This document shows positions 42,863-51,670 of a DNA stretch of 64,000 nucleotides, piece by piece. Each line of letters starts with the position of its first letter. The first letter of the stretch is position 1. The DNA is from Lysinibacillus_B sp036662795 (GTDB lineage: Bacteria; Bacillota; Bacilli; Bacillales_A; Planococcaceae): contig NZ_JBAFWZ010000006.1 in NCBI RefSeq assembly GCF_036662795.1, positions 1 to 64,000 on the forward strand, written 5' to 3'. A program made the translations under genes and the position numbers. Under the pieces are notes generated by a model, which made no database searches, was not told the DNA's origin, and worked only from the letters and a program-made list of their open reading frames with translations.

Positions 42863-43162
42863 ATGAAGGAGAAACAAAGCTTTGAAATACTGATTCGAAC
42901 TTATGCGGAAGAGCTTCTCCGTTTAGCATTTATTTACGTGAAAAATAAGCAAATGGCAGAGGATATTGTTCAAGATGTGCTCTTAAAAGCCTTCGAGAAG
43001 CGTGACCATTTTCGTGGTGAGTCAAATTATAATACTATAGTGAGCGTGAGAATGGCTATTAGTTTATGGAGGTTTTCAATGCAGAAAACACACCTATTAT
43101 GGATGTTAATGGCGACGGACGCGATGAAATCTTATTCAATGACCCGTTTGGAACGCTCGTAA
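42863..43162 (+). pseudogene. Truncated ECF sigma factor (region 2 only)
   Basis: The first ~55 residues are a normal ECF sigma-70 region 2 (SFEILIRTYAEELLRLAFIY; QMAEDIVQDVLLKAFEKRDH; FRGESNY). After that the sequence departs from the family and region 4 is missing. GGGAGGGGG precedes the ATG. The break lies near 43030, where the DNA passes directly into the 3' part of another gene, so one deletion seems to have removed the end of the sigma gene and the start of its neighbour (in such operons usually the anti-sigma factor). Confidence 0.7.
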
Positions 43163-43350
43163 AAATCGAAGACGACAGAATGCAAACAGCGCTATTAAAA
43201 AATGCTTTTAGCAAACAAGACTGGGTAACGCCGCTTGTCTCCATTCACTATGAGGGGAAGGTTCCAACTGTGACGTATTCAGATAGCAAAGAAGAACTAA
43301 AAAAGCAGTATAGGTTCACCACAACGGATAAGCTTGAGTTGATAAGGTAA
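43066..43350 (+). pseudogene. 3' remnant of a secreted repeat-domain protein fused to the sigma scar
   Basis: 94 codons in a different frame from the sigma remnant: PIMDVNGDGRDEILFNDPFG is an FG-GAP/VCBS-like calcium-binding element, followed by a beta-rich end. An in-frame TAG lies just upstream, and no RBS fits, so it is probably not translated as such. It likely was the C-terminus of the gene downstream of the ECF sigma factor. Confidence 0.5.
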
Positions 43351-43371
43351 AAGACATATTGATTGAAAGGA

Positions 43372-43401
43372 TGGACTCGTCTCTAGTAGGCGAGTTTTTC
43401 T
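43372..43401 (+). terminator. Terminator after sigma scar
   Basis: GGACTCG...CGAGTTTTTCTCG; near-duplicate of the hairpin at 42762-42792. Confidence 0.65.
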
Positions 43402-43514
43402 CGTTATGAATTTTATTTCATACAAAATTATAATTTTAAATTTGGTTTATTTAGCTATAAATTCGTCAATCCTTTCAATAGTCTAAAAACACTATTAGTA
43501 GGAGGGGAAATGAA

Positions 43515-45062
43515 ATGGATGAAATAGAGAATGCTAACACATCTGAATCAGCTCCTAAAACTCCTTTATGTGTATCCCTAGCTGAGAATTTAAAATTAAT
43601 AAAAAAAACACTAGGTAACAGTAACGACATAATTATTCGCAAAATGTCTATTGGTAAATTTAGTGAACAATATATTGCCATTATCCATATAGATGGGTTA
43701 GCAAATGAAACAATAATCACTGATACTATTTTAGAATCGCTTGCCCCTGATCCAAGGAAAAACAGTGATAAAGAATCTTTAGATACGATTCAATATTTAA
43801 AGGACCATCTTTTATCCGTTGGTGATGTGAAAGATGTAATCGATTTTCCAACATTGTATAACACACTATTAAATGGAGATACCATCATCTTATTTGATGG
43901 ACTAACGGAGGGAATTGCAGCAAGTACTAAAGGTGCAAAAGATAGGGCTATTTCGGATCCGGTTACGGAGTCCGTTATTAGGGGACCGAGAGAAGCATTC
44001 ACTGAAACACTTCGTACAAACACAGCCTTAATTCGACGTAAAATTAAAAGTCCCAATCTTTGGATAGAATCTAGAGTGATTGGTGAAGAGACGAAAACGG
44101 ATATTGCTGTCATGTATATAAATGGCATTGCTAACGACAAAATCGTGCAAGAAGTACTTGATCGTTTAGATCGCATTGAGATTGATGGCATTTTGGAAAG
44201 CCACTATATTGAAGACATGATTCGGGATTCAAAATTCAGTATATTTCCGACAGTTTATAATTCGGAGCGTCCAGATGTTATAGCAGGTGAATTGTTGGAA
44301 GGAAGGATTGCTATTTTAGTAGATGGTACTCCCTTTGTTCTAATCGTCCCTGCTTTATTTGTCTCTTTTTTACAGTCAGCAGAGGATTATTACCACAATG
44401 CGATTGTTAGTTCCTTTATTCGGCTCGTCAGGTTTTTCGGAATAAGTATTTCCTTAGTTGCTCCATCTTTATATATTGCCATTACTACTTTTCATCAAGA
44501 AATGTTGCCAACACCATTGTTAATTAGTATTTATTCGCAACGAGAGGGTGTTCCATTTCCGGCTTTTATAGAGGCACTCATTATGGAAATTGCCTTTGAA
44601 ATACTGAGGGAAGCTGGCATCCGCATGCCGAGAATGATCGGTCCTGCTATATCCATTGTGGGTACGTTAGTCATTGGTCAAGCTGCCGTTCAGGCTGGTA
44701 TTATCTCTGCTGTAATGGTTATTATAGTTGCACTCACAGCGATTTGTAGCTTTCTTTTCCCCGCTTATGGACTGTCTAATGCGGTACGTGTGTTGCGTTT
44801 TCCATTAATGATACTATCAGGAATGTTTGGGCTAGTCGGGCTGATGGCTGGCGTTATGATCATCATTCTTCATCTATGTAGTTTGCGCTCTTTTGGTGTA
44901 CCTTATATGAGTCCATTTGCTCCGTTAATTTTAAAAGGGCAAAAGGATGCTTTAATTTTGTTTCCACGAAACGCTTTGTTAACTCGCCCACGATTAATTA
45001 GTCAAAGGAATAATGTACGAGGAAGGAAGCATCCAGACAAGATGAAAAGAAATGTACATTGA
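43515..45062 (+). CDS. gerKA: Spore germinant receptor A subunit (GerKA-like)
   Basis: 515 residues, the usual size. N-terminal soluble domain (~1-280) with ILFDGLTEGIAASTKGAKDR, then 5-6 membrane helices; VTESVIRGPREAFTETLRTN and the LISIYSQREGVPFPAFIEAL region are conserved GerA-family motifs. It forms with B and C subunits the inner-membrane receptor of dormant spores that responds to small nutrients. TAGGAGGGG precedes the ATG. Operon order A-C-2TM-B. Confidence 0.92.
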   Translation: MDEIENANTSESAPKTPLCVSLAENLKLIKKTLGNSNDIIIRKMSIGKFSEQYIAIIHIDGLANETIITDTILESLAPDPRKNSDKESLDTIQYLKDHLLSVGDVKDVIDFPTLYNTLLNGDTIILFDGLTEGIAASTKGAKDRAISDPVTESVIRGPREAFTETLRTNTALIRRKIKSPNLWIESRVIGEETKTDIAVMYINGIANDKIVQEVLDRLDRIEIDGILESHYIEDMIRDSKFSIFPTVYNSERPDVIAGELLEGRIAILVDGTPFVLIVPALFVSFLQSAEDYYHNAIVSSFIRLVRFFGISISLVAPSLYIAITTFHQEMLPTPLLISIYSQREGVPFPAFIEALIMEIAFEILREAGIRMPRMIGPAISIVGTLVIGQAAVQAGIISAVMVIIVALTAICSFLFPAYGLSNAVRVLRFPLMILSGMFGLVGLMAGVMIIILHLCSLRSFGVPYMSPFAPLILKGQKDALILFPRNALLTRPRLISQRNNVRGRKHPDKMKRNVH

Positions 45063-45080
45063 GTAAAAAGAGGGACTAGA

Positions 45081-46277
45081 ATGAAAAAATTAATCACACT
45101 GATGTTACTACTAACAGTTGTTCTTTTGTTAAGTGGTTGCTGGAGTAAACGAGAATTAAATGAGCTTGCCATTGTCGTTGCAATAGGTGTGGACAAAATA
45201 GACGATGAATATGCCATATCGATTCAAGTAGTCGACCCTAGCGAGGTTTCTGCTAGTCATCCTTCTAGCGGACGTACACCTGTCGTAACTTACCATTCAA
45301 AGGGGAAAACCTTATTTGAAGCGATTAGAAAAATAACGACACTCTCTCCTCGAAAACCTTATTTTGCTCATCTTCAAATACTTGTAGTTGGGGAGGATTT
45401 AGCGAAGGAAGGGTTAGGTTATACAATCGATTTTTTAGGGAGAGACAATGAGATTCGAAATGACTTTGATATTATTGTCGCGCAACAGACTACAGCCAAA
45501 GATGTCTTAAATGTATTGACGCCCATTGAAAAAATACCTGCGAATAAAATGTTAAATTCCATTCAAATTTCACAAGATGCATGGGGATCGACACGACAAG
45601 TAGATGTCGATGAATTAATAAATAAGTTAAATAGCGATAATAAAAGTTATGTTTTATCAAAAGTTGATATACATGGGGATCCGCGATTGGGGATTGATCA
45701 AACAAATGTTAACAGAATTGAAACACCTGCCATATTACAATTTACAGGATTAGCCTTATTTAAACATGACAAGTTAATCGGTTTTTTAAGTGAAGAGGAA
45801 AGCAGGAGCTATAATTTTCTAACTGATCAAATTGAAAGCACGATTGAAATCGTATCCTGTCCGGGGGAAGGGCAGTTAACTACTGAAATAATAACGTCTA
45901 AAGCGAAAACGGATGGAAAGATAGAAAATGGGATTCCTAAAATCCGCGTTCAAATTGATGTTGATCAAAATGTGGCTGAAGTACACTGTGATATTCATTT
46001 AAATGACGAACAAACCCTCCATACTATTAATGAAAAAACAGCCGATTTAATTAAAACCCGAATAGAACATTTACTTCATACCCTTCAAAAAGAATATGAA
46101 GTAGACATTTTAGAGTATGGTGCGGCTATTCATCGTGCAAATGCTCGTGAATGGCATCATATTAAGGATGATTGGTCAGCGCTTTTTCCAGAGTTACAAG
46201 TAGATGTAGAGGTCAACGTAATTACACATGGGTTTTCTACTTTACAAAACTCAAACGTAGAGGAACAAAAGGAGTAA
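45081..46277 (+). CDS. gerKC: Spore germinant receptor C subunit lipoprotein (GerKC-like)
   Basis: 398 residues. Signal peptide with lipobox LLLSGCWSKRELNE, the conserved start of Ger(x)C proteins, followed by AIVVAIGVDKID and FLGRDNEIRNDFDIIVAQ. Lipid-anchored to the spore inner membrane. It lies 18 bp after gerKA. Confidence 0.92.
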   Translation: MKKLITLMLLLTVVLLLSGCWSKRELNELAIVVAIGVDKIDDEYAISIQVVDPSEVSASHPSSGRTPVVTYHSKGKTLFEAIRKITTLSPRKPYFAHLQILVVGEDLAKEGLGYTIDFLGRDNEIRNDFDIIVAQQTTAKDVLNVLTPIEKIPANKMLNSIQISQDAWGSTRQVDVDELINKLNSDNKSYVLSKVDIHGDPRLGIDQTNVNRIETPAILQFTGLALFKHDKLIGFLSEEESRSYNFLTDQIESTIEIVSCPGEGQLTTEIITSKAKTDGKIENGIPKIRVQIDVDQNVAEVHCDIHLNDEQTLHTINEKTADLIKTRIEHLLHTLQKEYEVDILEYGAAIHRANAREWHHIKDDWSALFPELQVDVEVNVITHGFSTLQNSNVEEQKE

Positions 46278-46283
46278 GATGAA

Positions 46284-46514
46284 ATGTTTATTGCTTTAGG
46301 AATCTTAATTATTTCAGGGGTTATTGTATATACGATTCTGCCTAAGCTAATAAAAGACGGGGACCGTAAAACTATCTGGACTTTTTCTCTATTACTGATT
46401 GTGGGGACTGCTTTAAATATTGCACTTAGTTTAAATGTCAAAATTAATAATCCTCTAGATGTGATTATAGTGTTTTTTAAACCGATTAGTGAGTTTTTGA
46501 AGGGAATGTTATAG
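46284..46514 (+). CDS. Small two-helix subunit of the germinant receptor (D-type)
   Basis: 76 residues with two membrane helices (~3-20 and ~33-52) and a short hydrophilic tail (NPLDVIIVFFKPISEFLKGM). It lies 6 bp after gerKC with AGGAGTAAG upstream, inside the receptor operon. Small 2TM D subunits that tune receptor function are encoded in several Bacillales ger operons, including gerK, so this is the likely role. Confidence 0.7.
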   Translation: MFIALGILIISGVIVYTILPKLIKDGDRKTIWTFSLLLIVGTALNIALSLNVKINNPLDVIIVFFKPISEFLKGML

Positions 46515-46617
46515 AAATAAATTGCGTTTCACTATAGCTGCTTTAGACTCACGACTTTAAACAAGTTTGTTGTCATTCGTTTTTGATGTTACATGAAAAA
46601 ATTAGAGAGGTAAATTT

Positions 46618-47745
46618 ATGGAAGAACAAGTGATTAGTTCACGTCAATTTACAATCATGGTCCTTTTCTATACTGTTGGTACGAGTATATTAATTATCCC
46701 TGCAAGCATCGCACTAGATGTACAACAAGATGCGTGGATAGTAGCCCTGCTAGGTACGATGTTAAGTTTGTTATTGGTCAAACTATATATTTTTTTAGGA
46801 AAGAACATGCCTAACGTAAGCTTTGTAGAAATGAATGAAAAAATACTTGGAAAATTTATAGGGAAGTTCGTTTCGATAGGTTTTATTATATTGACTTTGC
46901 TCTCATCTGGTGAATTATTTTATTTTATAGGGAACTTTTTACAAACGGAAGTTATGATTGAGACACCAAGCGCTGCGTTTGCTACTCTTTTTGGCATCAT
47001 TATTTTTTTCGCTGCTTATTTAGGAATAGAAGTGTTTGCACGTTCACTCGAAATACTATTTCCATTTTTCATTATAATATTTATTACTTTTGTTCTGTTT
47101 ATTTCACCGCAAATCGACATTCATAATATTCAACCAGTATTTGAGGTTTCACCTAAGCCACTTCTATATAATATTTTTTATTTTATGGGGTTATTTTCAT
47201 TCCCATTAGTCGTGCTATTAATGATTTATCCATCTGCTGTCAATGTGCAAGAATCTGCTCAAAAAGGATTTTATATCGGTACGATCGTGGGTGGTATGGT
47301 ATTAACCATAATTATAGCGCTATGTATTTTGATTTTAGGTCCAAACAATACATCGCTCAGGACTTTCCCTAGTTATGCATTAGCACAAAAAATTTCGGTA
47401 GGGAACTTTTTGCAACGCATTGAAATTATTATGGCATTTATGTGGGCAATCACTATATTTGTAAGAGCATTTGTGTATTTTTATGCATCTGTAAAAGGGT
47501 TAGGGGAGATACTAAAAATAAAAGATCATCGCCCTCTAATATTACCACTCGGGATGATTTCTATCGCCCTCTCTCAAATTATTCATCCAAATATTGTACA
47601 CTCAAATCAATATAATAAAGAAACCTGGCCGCTATATATAACTGTTTTTGCTATTTTTGTCCCTCTATTATTACTTATAGTAATGAAATTCCGTAAATTA
47701 AACGGCAATGATGCTAGCGGCATTGCCGAAACAAAGAAAGAGTAG
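46618..47745 (+). CDS. gerKB: Spore germinant receptor B subunit (GerKB-like)
   Basis: 375 residues, ten membrane helices, APC-superfamily fold (spore permease). VISSRQFTIMVLFYTVGTSI and FVEMNEKILGKFIGKFVS are family-typical. Likely binds the germinant. GAGAGGT precedes the ATG. Final gene of the ger operon, ~100 bp after the 2TM subunit. Confidence 0.92.
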   Translation: MEEQVISSRQFTIMVLFYTVGTSILIIPASIALDVQQDAWIVALLGTMLSLLLVKLYIFLGKNMPNVSFVEMNEKILGKFIGKFVSIGFIILTLLSSGELFYFIGNFLQTEVMIETPSAAFATLFGIIIFFAAYLGIEVFARSLEILFPFFIIIFITFVLFISPQIDIHNIQPVFEVSPKPLLYNIFYFMGLFSFPLVVLLMIYPSAVNVQESAQKGFYIGTIVGGMVLTIIIALCILILGPNNTSLRTFPSYALAQKISVGNFLQRIEIIMAFMWAITIFVRAFVYFYASVKGLGEILKIKDHRPLILPLGMISIALSQIIHPNIVHSNQYNKETWPLYITVFAIFVPLLLLIVMKFRKLNGNDASGIAETKKE

Positions 47746-47820
47746 CACGGATATTTATTTGACATATCCTCGTTAGCAAGGATATAGTGAATGTAATTAA
47801 TGGAAAGAAGGTGATGTGTA

Positions 47821-47895
47821 ATGATGAACGTGATTGTAATAGACGTACTGCAATTCGAACAGTTCAATTTCACACGCCTAAAATGTATCGGTTGA
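47821..47895 (+). CDS. 24-codon leader peptide candidate before rsgA paralogue
   Basis: ATG at 47821 with AAGAAGGTGATG upstream encodes MMNVIVIDVLQFEQFNFTRL and KCIG, then TGA. A hairpin with T-run (47922-47966) separates it from the GTPase gene, an arrangement like a translated leader with an attenuator. No evidence of expression beyond the RBS. Confidence 0.35.
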   Translation: MMNVIVIDVLQFEQFNFTRLKCIG

Positions 47896-47921
47896 CGGTA
47901 TATTCTCTTGAACATGCGTAT

Positions 47922-47966
47922 GAAGCCTTGTAACTGCGACAATTGCAGCTTATAAGGCTTTTTATT
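47922..47966 (+). terminator. Terminator/attenuator hairpin before rsgA paralogue
   Basis: AAGCCTT (47923-47929) pairs with AAGGCTT (47954-47960), with inner CTGC/GCAG, followed by TTTATT. The RBS of the next gene begins 20 bases later. Confidence 0.55.
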
Positions 47967-47992
47967 ATGCAATAAATCAGGAGGAATCAGGA

Positions 47993-49048
47993 TTGAACTT
48001 AATTAACTTAGGCTTTTCAGAATTTTTTAAAGAACAGATAGTAGATGAGAAAAAGGACTATAGCGCCGCACGTGTTGTTTTAGAGCATAAACATTCGTAT
48101 CGTGTCGCAGGAGAACAAGGCGAGTGGCTAGCGACGGTGTCAGGGAATTTCTCTTATAGTGCTACAGGTAGATTTGATTATCCAGCTATTGGCGATTGGG
48201 TTATAGTAGAAAAAATGCCTGGTGAACAAAAGGCAATTATTCATAAGCTGTTAAAAAGAAAATCTGCTTTTGTTCGAAAGGTTGCGGGACTTGAAATCCA
48301 GCAACAAATTGTCGCGGCAAATGTGGATATTGTATTTTTAGTAATGAGTATGAATCAGGATTTTAATATTCGTCGCTTAGAGCGCTATTTAACTGCGGCA
48401 TGGGATTCTGGTGCAAAGCCAATCATTGTGCTCACAAAGGCAGATTTATGTGAGGACAGAACTTTTTATCGAAATGAAATTGAACGGAATGCCCCAGGGG
48501 TCGATTACTTTGTCACAAGTACGGTGACCGGCGAAGGAATCGAGGCGCTTCAAATGATGTTGAAGGAAGGGAAGACTGGGGCTTTGCTCGGTTCTTCGGG
48601 AGTAGGGAAATCGTCAATCACCAATGCTTTAACAATGGAAAGAAAAATGGAAATATCAGAAATTCGAGAAGACGATGCTAAAGGACGTCACACAACGACA
48701 CATCGTGAGCTCGTCCTACTACCAAGTGGCGGCTGCTTAATTGATACGCCAGGTATGCGTGAACTTCAGCTATGGGATCAGGGAGAGAACATAGGAGCGA
48801 GTTTTCGGGATATTGAAAGGCTAGCAGAGCATTGTCGCTTCCGAGATTGTACACATCAAAATGAACCGCATTGTGCTGTTCAACGTGCCATTTCAGATGG
48901 GACACTCGAACTCGCTCGGCTGCTAAATTATTTTAAATTAGGAAAGGAGGCTGCCTTTTTAGAAAGAAAATTAAAGGCACAATCAAAGCTAGAGGAAAAA
49001 CGAAAGCAGAAAAAGGTATCTAAGGGGATAAAGCGTAAAGGAAAGTAG
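47993..49048 (+). CDS. rsgA: RsgA-like circularly permuted ribosome GTPase (paralogue type)
   Basis: 351 residues, longer than the housekeeping YloQ/RsgA (~295). OB-fold N-terminus, permuted GTPase motifs in the order G4 (TKADLC), G1 (GSSGVGKSSITNAL), G3 (DTPGMRELQLW), then zinc-binding HCRFRDCTHQNEPHCAV and a basic C-terminal tail (EKRKQKKVSKGIKRKGK). RsgA tests 30S subunit maturation. The context, apart from the prp/stp genes where the housekeeping copy normally lies, suggests a second paralogue. TTG start with CAGGAGG upstream. Confidence 0.85.
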   Translation: MNLINLGFSEFFKEQIVDEKKDYSAARVVLEHKHSYRVAGEQGEWLATVSGNFSYSATGRFDYPAIGDWVIVEKMPGEQKAIIHKLLKRKSAFVRKVAGLEIQQQIVAANVDIVFLVMSMNQDFNIRRLERYLTAAWDSGAKPIIVLTKADLCEDRTFYRNEIERNAPGVDYFVTSTVTGEGIEALQMMLKEGKTGALLGSSGVGKSSITNALTMERKMEISEIREDDAKGRHTTTHRELVLLPSGGCLIDTPGMRELQLWDQGENIGASFRDIERLAEHCRFRDCTHQNEPHCAVQRAISDGTLELARLLNYFKLGKEAAFLERKLKAQSKLEEKRKQKKVSKGIKRKGK

Positions 49049-49188
49049 TATGTAATTCAATTGGAATAGGGTGAATAGGAGGGGGAGGGCGCGAATTGTC
49101 TAATAGCGCCCGCATTCGTTTAATATGCTCTTCGTACTTACGTGTTGTGTTCGTTAACGGCAAGGTACTATGTTCACTAAGGGGCAAT

Positions 49189-49494
49189 CTAGGTTACTGG
49201 CCCGTTATTAATTTTTGTAAGGGCCTCATTAATAGCAAAGATTTTTCCACGAATATTTTTTGTACCAAAGCTATTTAAACGAGCCGTATGCATTTCAAGA
49301 TAAGCTACTGCATCCTCCTTTGTTTGAAATAAATAAATGCCACCAGCTTCCTTTGCTTCCGCGTTTTCAGTCCATATTTTCCATACCATTCCTGGCTCCT
49401 CGTTAATGCTATTGGCTAATTCGGCAAAGCTATGTGACAAATCATCACCAAAAGGACCATCCATAGGAAAATCTACTTGAAGTATAAATGCCAT
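49189..49494 (-). CDS. YdhR-family putative monooxygenase
   Basis: 101 residues, dimeric ferredoxin-like fold of the YdhR type: FPMDGPFGDDLSHSFAELAN, EEPGMVWKIWTENAEAKEAG, GIYLFQTKEDAVAYLEMH. Catalytic function is not proved for the family. GGTGGTG precedes the ATG. Single gene. Confidence 0.82.
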   Translation of the reverse strand: MAFILQVDFPMDGPFGDDLSHSFAELANSINEEPGMVWKIWTENAEAKEAGGIYLFQTKEDAVAYLEMHTARLNSFGTKNIRGKIFAINEALTKINNGPVT

Positions 49495-49636
49495 CCTATT
49501 AACACCACCTTTACTGTCGTATTCTTTACTAAATGGCGGAAAGTATGCTGACTATTACTGTAAATCCTCCTTTTAGCATTTTATATACGATGATTAGTTG
49601 AAGTGGATGCTTGAAAGAGGAGGAGAGACTATGGCA

Positions 49637-49673
49637 TAAAAAAAGACTTGATTTGGCGAAATCAAGTCTTTTA
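49637..49673 (-). terminator. Terminator of rhodanese gene
   Basis: AAAAGACTTGATTT pairs perfectly with AAATCAAGTCTTTT over a 4-base loop, T-run on the minus strand. Confidence 0.9.
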
Positions 49674-49677
49674 ATAT

Positions 49678-50046
49678 TTATTCTATTTCGCCTGTCCAAG
49701 TACTCATGCCTTCTGCCACATTGACGACCTCATAGCCTTCAGCCTCTAAAATCTCGCTTGCCGTTTGTGAACGGTTACCGCTTCGACAAATAACCACATA
49801 CTTCTCTTCTTTTGAAAGCTGCTCGAAGTCATCCTGCTGTAACTGGGAGAGTGGCTTATTTTGAGCATTTGGGATATGCCCTTCTGCAAATTCATTTTCC
49901 TCACGTACATCGAGTATAATATAGCCTTGCTCAGCTTTTTTAGTTACGTCTGTTAATGGAATTGTTTCATAGCTGGATTTGTCACTGGAACATGCGGCAA
50001 GAGTAAGAATTAAAATCGTAATAAGTGGAACGAATAGTTTTTTCAT
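49678..50046 (-). CDS. Rhodanese-domain lipoprotein
   Basis: 122 residues. Signal peptide with lipobox LTLAACSSDKS, then one rhodanese domain whose active loop reads CRSGNRSQTA with the catalytic Cys. It would transfer sulfane sulfur at the outer face of the membrane. The promoter carries TTTACA-17-TATAAT with a CstR-type palindrome over the start site (50075-50090), so expression is probably released by persulfide stress sensed by the regulator at 11323. Confidence 0.88.
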   Translation of the reverse strand: MKKLFVPLITILILTLAACSSDKSSYETIPLTDVTKKAEQGYIILDVREENEFAEGHIPNAQNKPLSQLQQDDFEQLSKEEKYVVICRSGNRSQTASEILEAEGYEVVNVAEGMSTWTGEIE

Positions 50047-50074
50047 TTTTCTTCCTCCGATATGGGTGTGTTAT

Positions 50075-50119
50075 ATACCTGTGTGGGTATATTATAAGGG
50101 GTTTCTAGTGTGTTGTAAA
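50075..50119 (-). promoter_or_regulatory. Rhodanese promoter with CstR/CsoR-type operator
   Basis: On the minus strand: -35 TTTACA (50114-50119), 17-bp spacer, -10 TATAAT (50091-50096), then ATACCCACACAGGTAT (50075-50090), a palindrome ATACC-N6-GGTAT covering the transcription start. This matches the style of CstR operators and explains control of the rhodanese gene. Confidence 0.6.
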
Positions 50120-50175
50120 GTTTTCCTAATTTACTAGAGTGGGGGCTAGACATTCGGCGAATATGAAAGGGATGT

Positions 50176-50352
50176 GGCGAGTATTATTCATTAATGGCTA
50201 CTAAATAATTGGTGAATTTCAACATTGGCTAGTAAATTTCAAAAAATGGCTAGTATTTTCGAAAAAACGGCTAGTAAATTTCAAAAAGTGGCTAGTAACC
50301 AACCAACTCAAAATAAAAATGCAAGAATGGCATGAAGCATTCTCGCATTTTT
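50176..50352. repeat. 21-bp period array, GGCTAGTA core, plus terminator hairpin (copy 1)
   Basis: Perfect cores GGCTAGTA start at 50227, 50248, 50269 and 50290, exactly 21 bp apart; weaker cores lie at 50176 and 50196. The spacers are A/T-rich (AATTTCAAAAAR or TTTTCGAAAAAA). It is followed by the alaX terminator stem AAAAATGC...GCATTTTT (50315-50352). The whole unit, 50196 to ~50375, recurs at 62376-62578. No gene fits the array. Confidence 0.75.
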
Positions 50353-50360
50353 ACTGTCCC

Positions 50361-51512
50361 CTATAAGAGGGCCTTTTTCATTTCCTCAAGTAGCGCGGAG
50401 GCAGGGATAATCTTTTCTCCACCACCTTGCACAAGTGCATCGTTTCCGCCACCTTTCCCATTAATCAATGGGAGAACATTTGCTGTAATAGCTTTCATCG
50501 ATGTGGCTACATCCCCGCCACGTGCGGCAATAAATTGTAATTTATCTTCATTATCCCCAACGAGTAGAGCAATTCGTCCCGGATCTTCCTGTGTAATAAA
50601 TCGACCTAGCTTTTGCAATTCTTGAATCGTACGGTTTTCAAAGCATAGGGGGATGATCTCTTCGGCACTGCCTACTAATTCCTTTGCTTCGTATACAAGG
50701 AGTGCATCACGGGCTTCCCCTAATGCTTTTTCCGTTGTTTTTGTCGCATGCATTAACTTCGATAGGGCAACATTTGCTTGACTCTCGGGCACACTTAATT
50801 GACGGGCCACATCTGTTAATACATTTTTTCGCATCGAAAGCTCCTGTAGTACCCGCCCTCCACAAACGAAATGAACACGGATATTTTGCTTCATTTTTTC
50901 GACTTCCATAATTTTAATCGCTTGTACTTGTCCAGTTGACTTAGGGTGAGTCCCGCCACAGCCGTTATAATCATATTCAGGAATAATAACAAGACGAATA
51001 TCCTCGTCCACTGAAACATCTTTGCGTAAGTTATACTGAGCTAGCTCGTCCTTCGTCACCCACTTTGTTTCAATCGTACGGTTTTCAAGGACGATCTCAT
51101 TCGCACGCTGCTGTGCCATATGTAGCTCATCTTCTGAAATGTCACTCACATTCAAATCAATCGACACGAGGCCACTCCCTAGATGGAAGCTAACCGTTTC
51201 ATAGCCGAATAGCTCAACAAATGCCGCTGTTAAAATATGCTGACCGGCATGCTGCTGCATATGGTCGAATCGACGCGTCCAGTCTAACCTTCCATGTACC
51301 TCACCTGTAATTTGGCTACTATTACCGTTTATATAATGACGAATGTCCTCGTCTACCTTTTCTACATCGATTACTTCAACATCGTTAATCCAGCCTGTGT
51401 CATGTGGCTGTCCTCCACCTGTTGGATAAAATGCAGTATTGCTAAGCACAAGAAAATGCCGCTCACTCTCCGTACCAGTTTTTATAACGGTTGCCGTAAA
51501 TTCTTTTATCAT
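50361..51512 (-). CDS. alaX: AlaX-type alanyl-tRNA editing protein with DHHA1 domain
   Basis: About 383 residues. Editing domain with zinc ligands HMQQHAGQH and CGGTH, preceded by SNTAFYPTGGGQPHDTG (type-II AlaX glycine-rich loop); C-terminal ~90 residues are a DHHA1 domain ending NGKGGGNDALVQGGG. It deacylates mischarged Ser/Gly-tRNA(Ala) in trans. The start was set at ATG 51512 (AGGA upstream); 41 in-frame codons further upstream lack AlaX similarity. The last codons (KKALL-stop) are part of the unit duplicated at 62578. Confidence 0.85.
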   Translation of the reverse strand: MIKEFTATVIKTGTESERHFLVLSNTAFYPTGGGQPHDTGWINDVEVIDVEKVDEDIRHYINGNSSQITGEVHGRLDWTRRFDHMQQHAGQHILTAAFVELFGYETVSFHLGSGLVSIDLNVSDISEDELHMAQQRANEIVLENRTIETKWVTKDELAQYNLRKDVSVDEDIRLVIIPEYDYNGCGGTHPKSTGQVQAIKIMEVEKMKQNIRVHFVCGGRVLQELSMRKNVLTDVARQLSVPESQANVALSKLMHATKTTEKALGEARDALLVYEAKELVGSAEEIIPLCFENRTIQELQKLGRFITQEDPGRIALLVGDNEDKLQFIAARGGDVATSMKAITANVLPLINGKGGGNDALVQGGGEKIIPASALLEEMKKALL

Positions 51513-51670
51513 CGAATCCTGATAGTATAGTAAATCCTTCAACCTCTTCAACTCCTTTAAAATGATTGTGTCACAACAGTCCTTCTCTGTCACTTTGAAT
51601 CCTTCATTTGACGAAGGGAGAAAATTGGTTATCATAAAAGGGAGAGATTTCGCGAAAAGGAGCGAGCAAC

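Noticed and set aside
51513..51670. T-box riboswitch upstream of alaX
   Set aside because: No T-box sequence (AGGGTGGNACCGCG-like) or matching terminator/antiterminator in the ~150 bp between alaX and its divergent neighbour.
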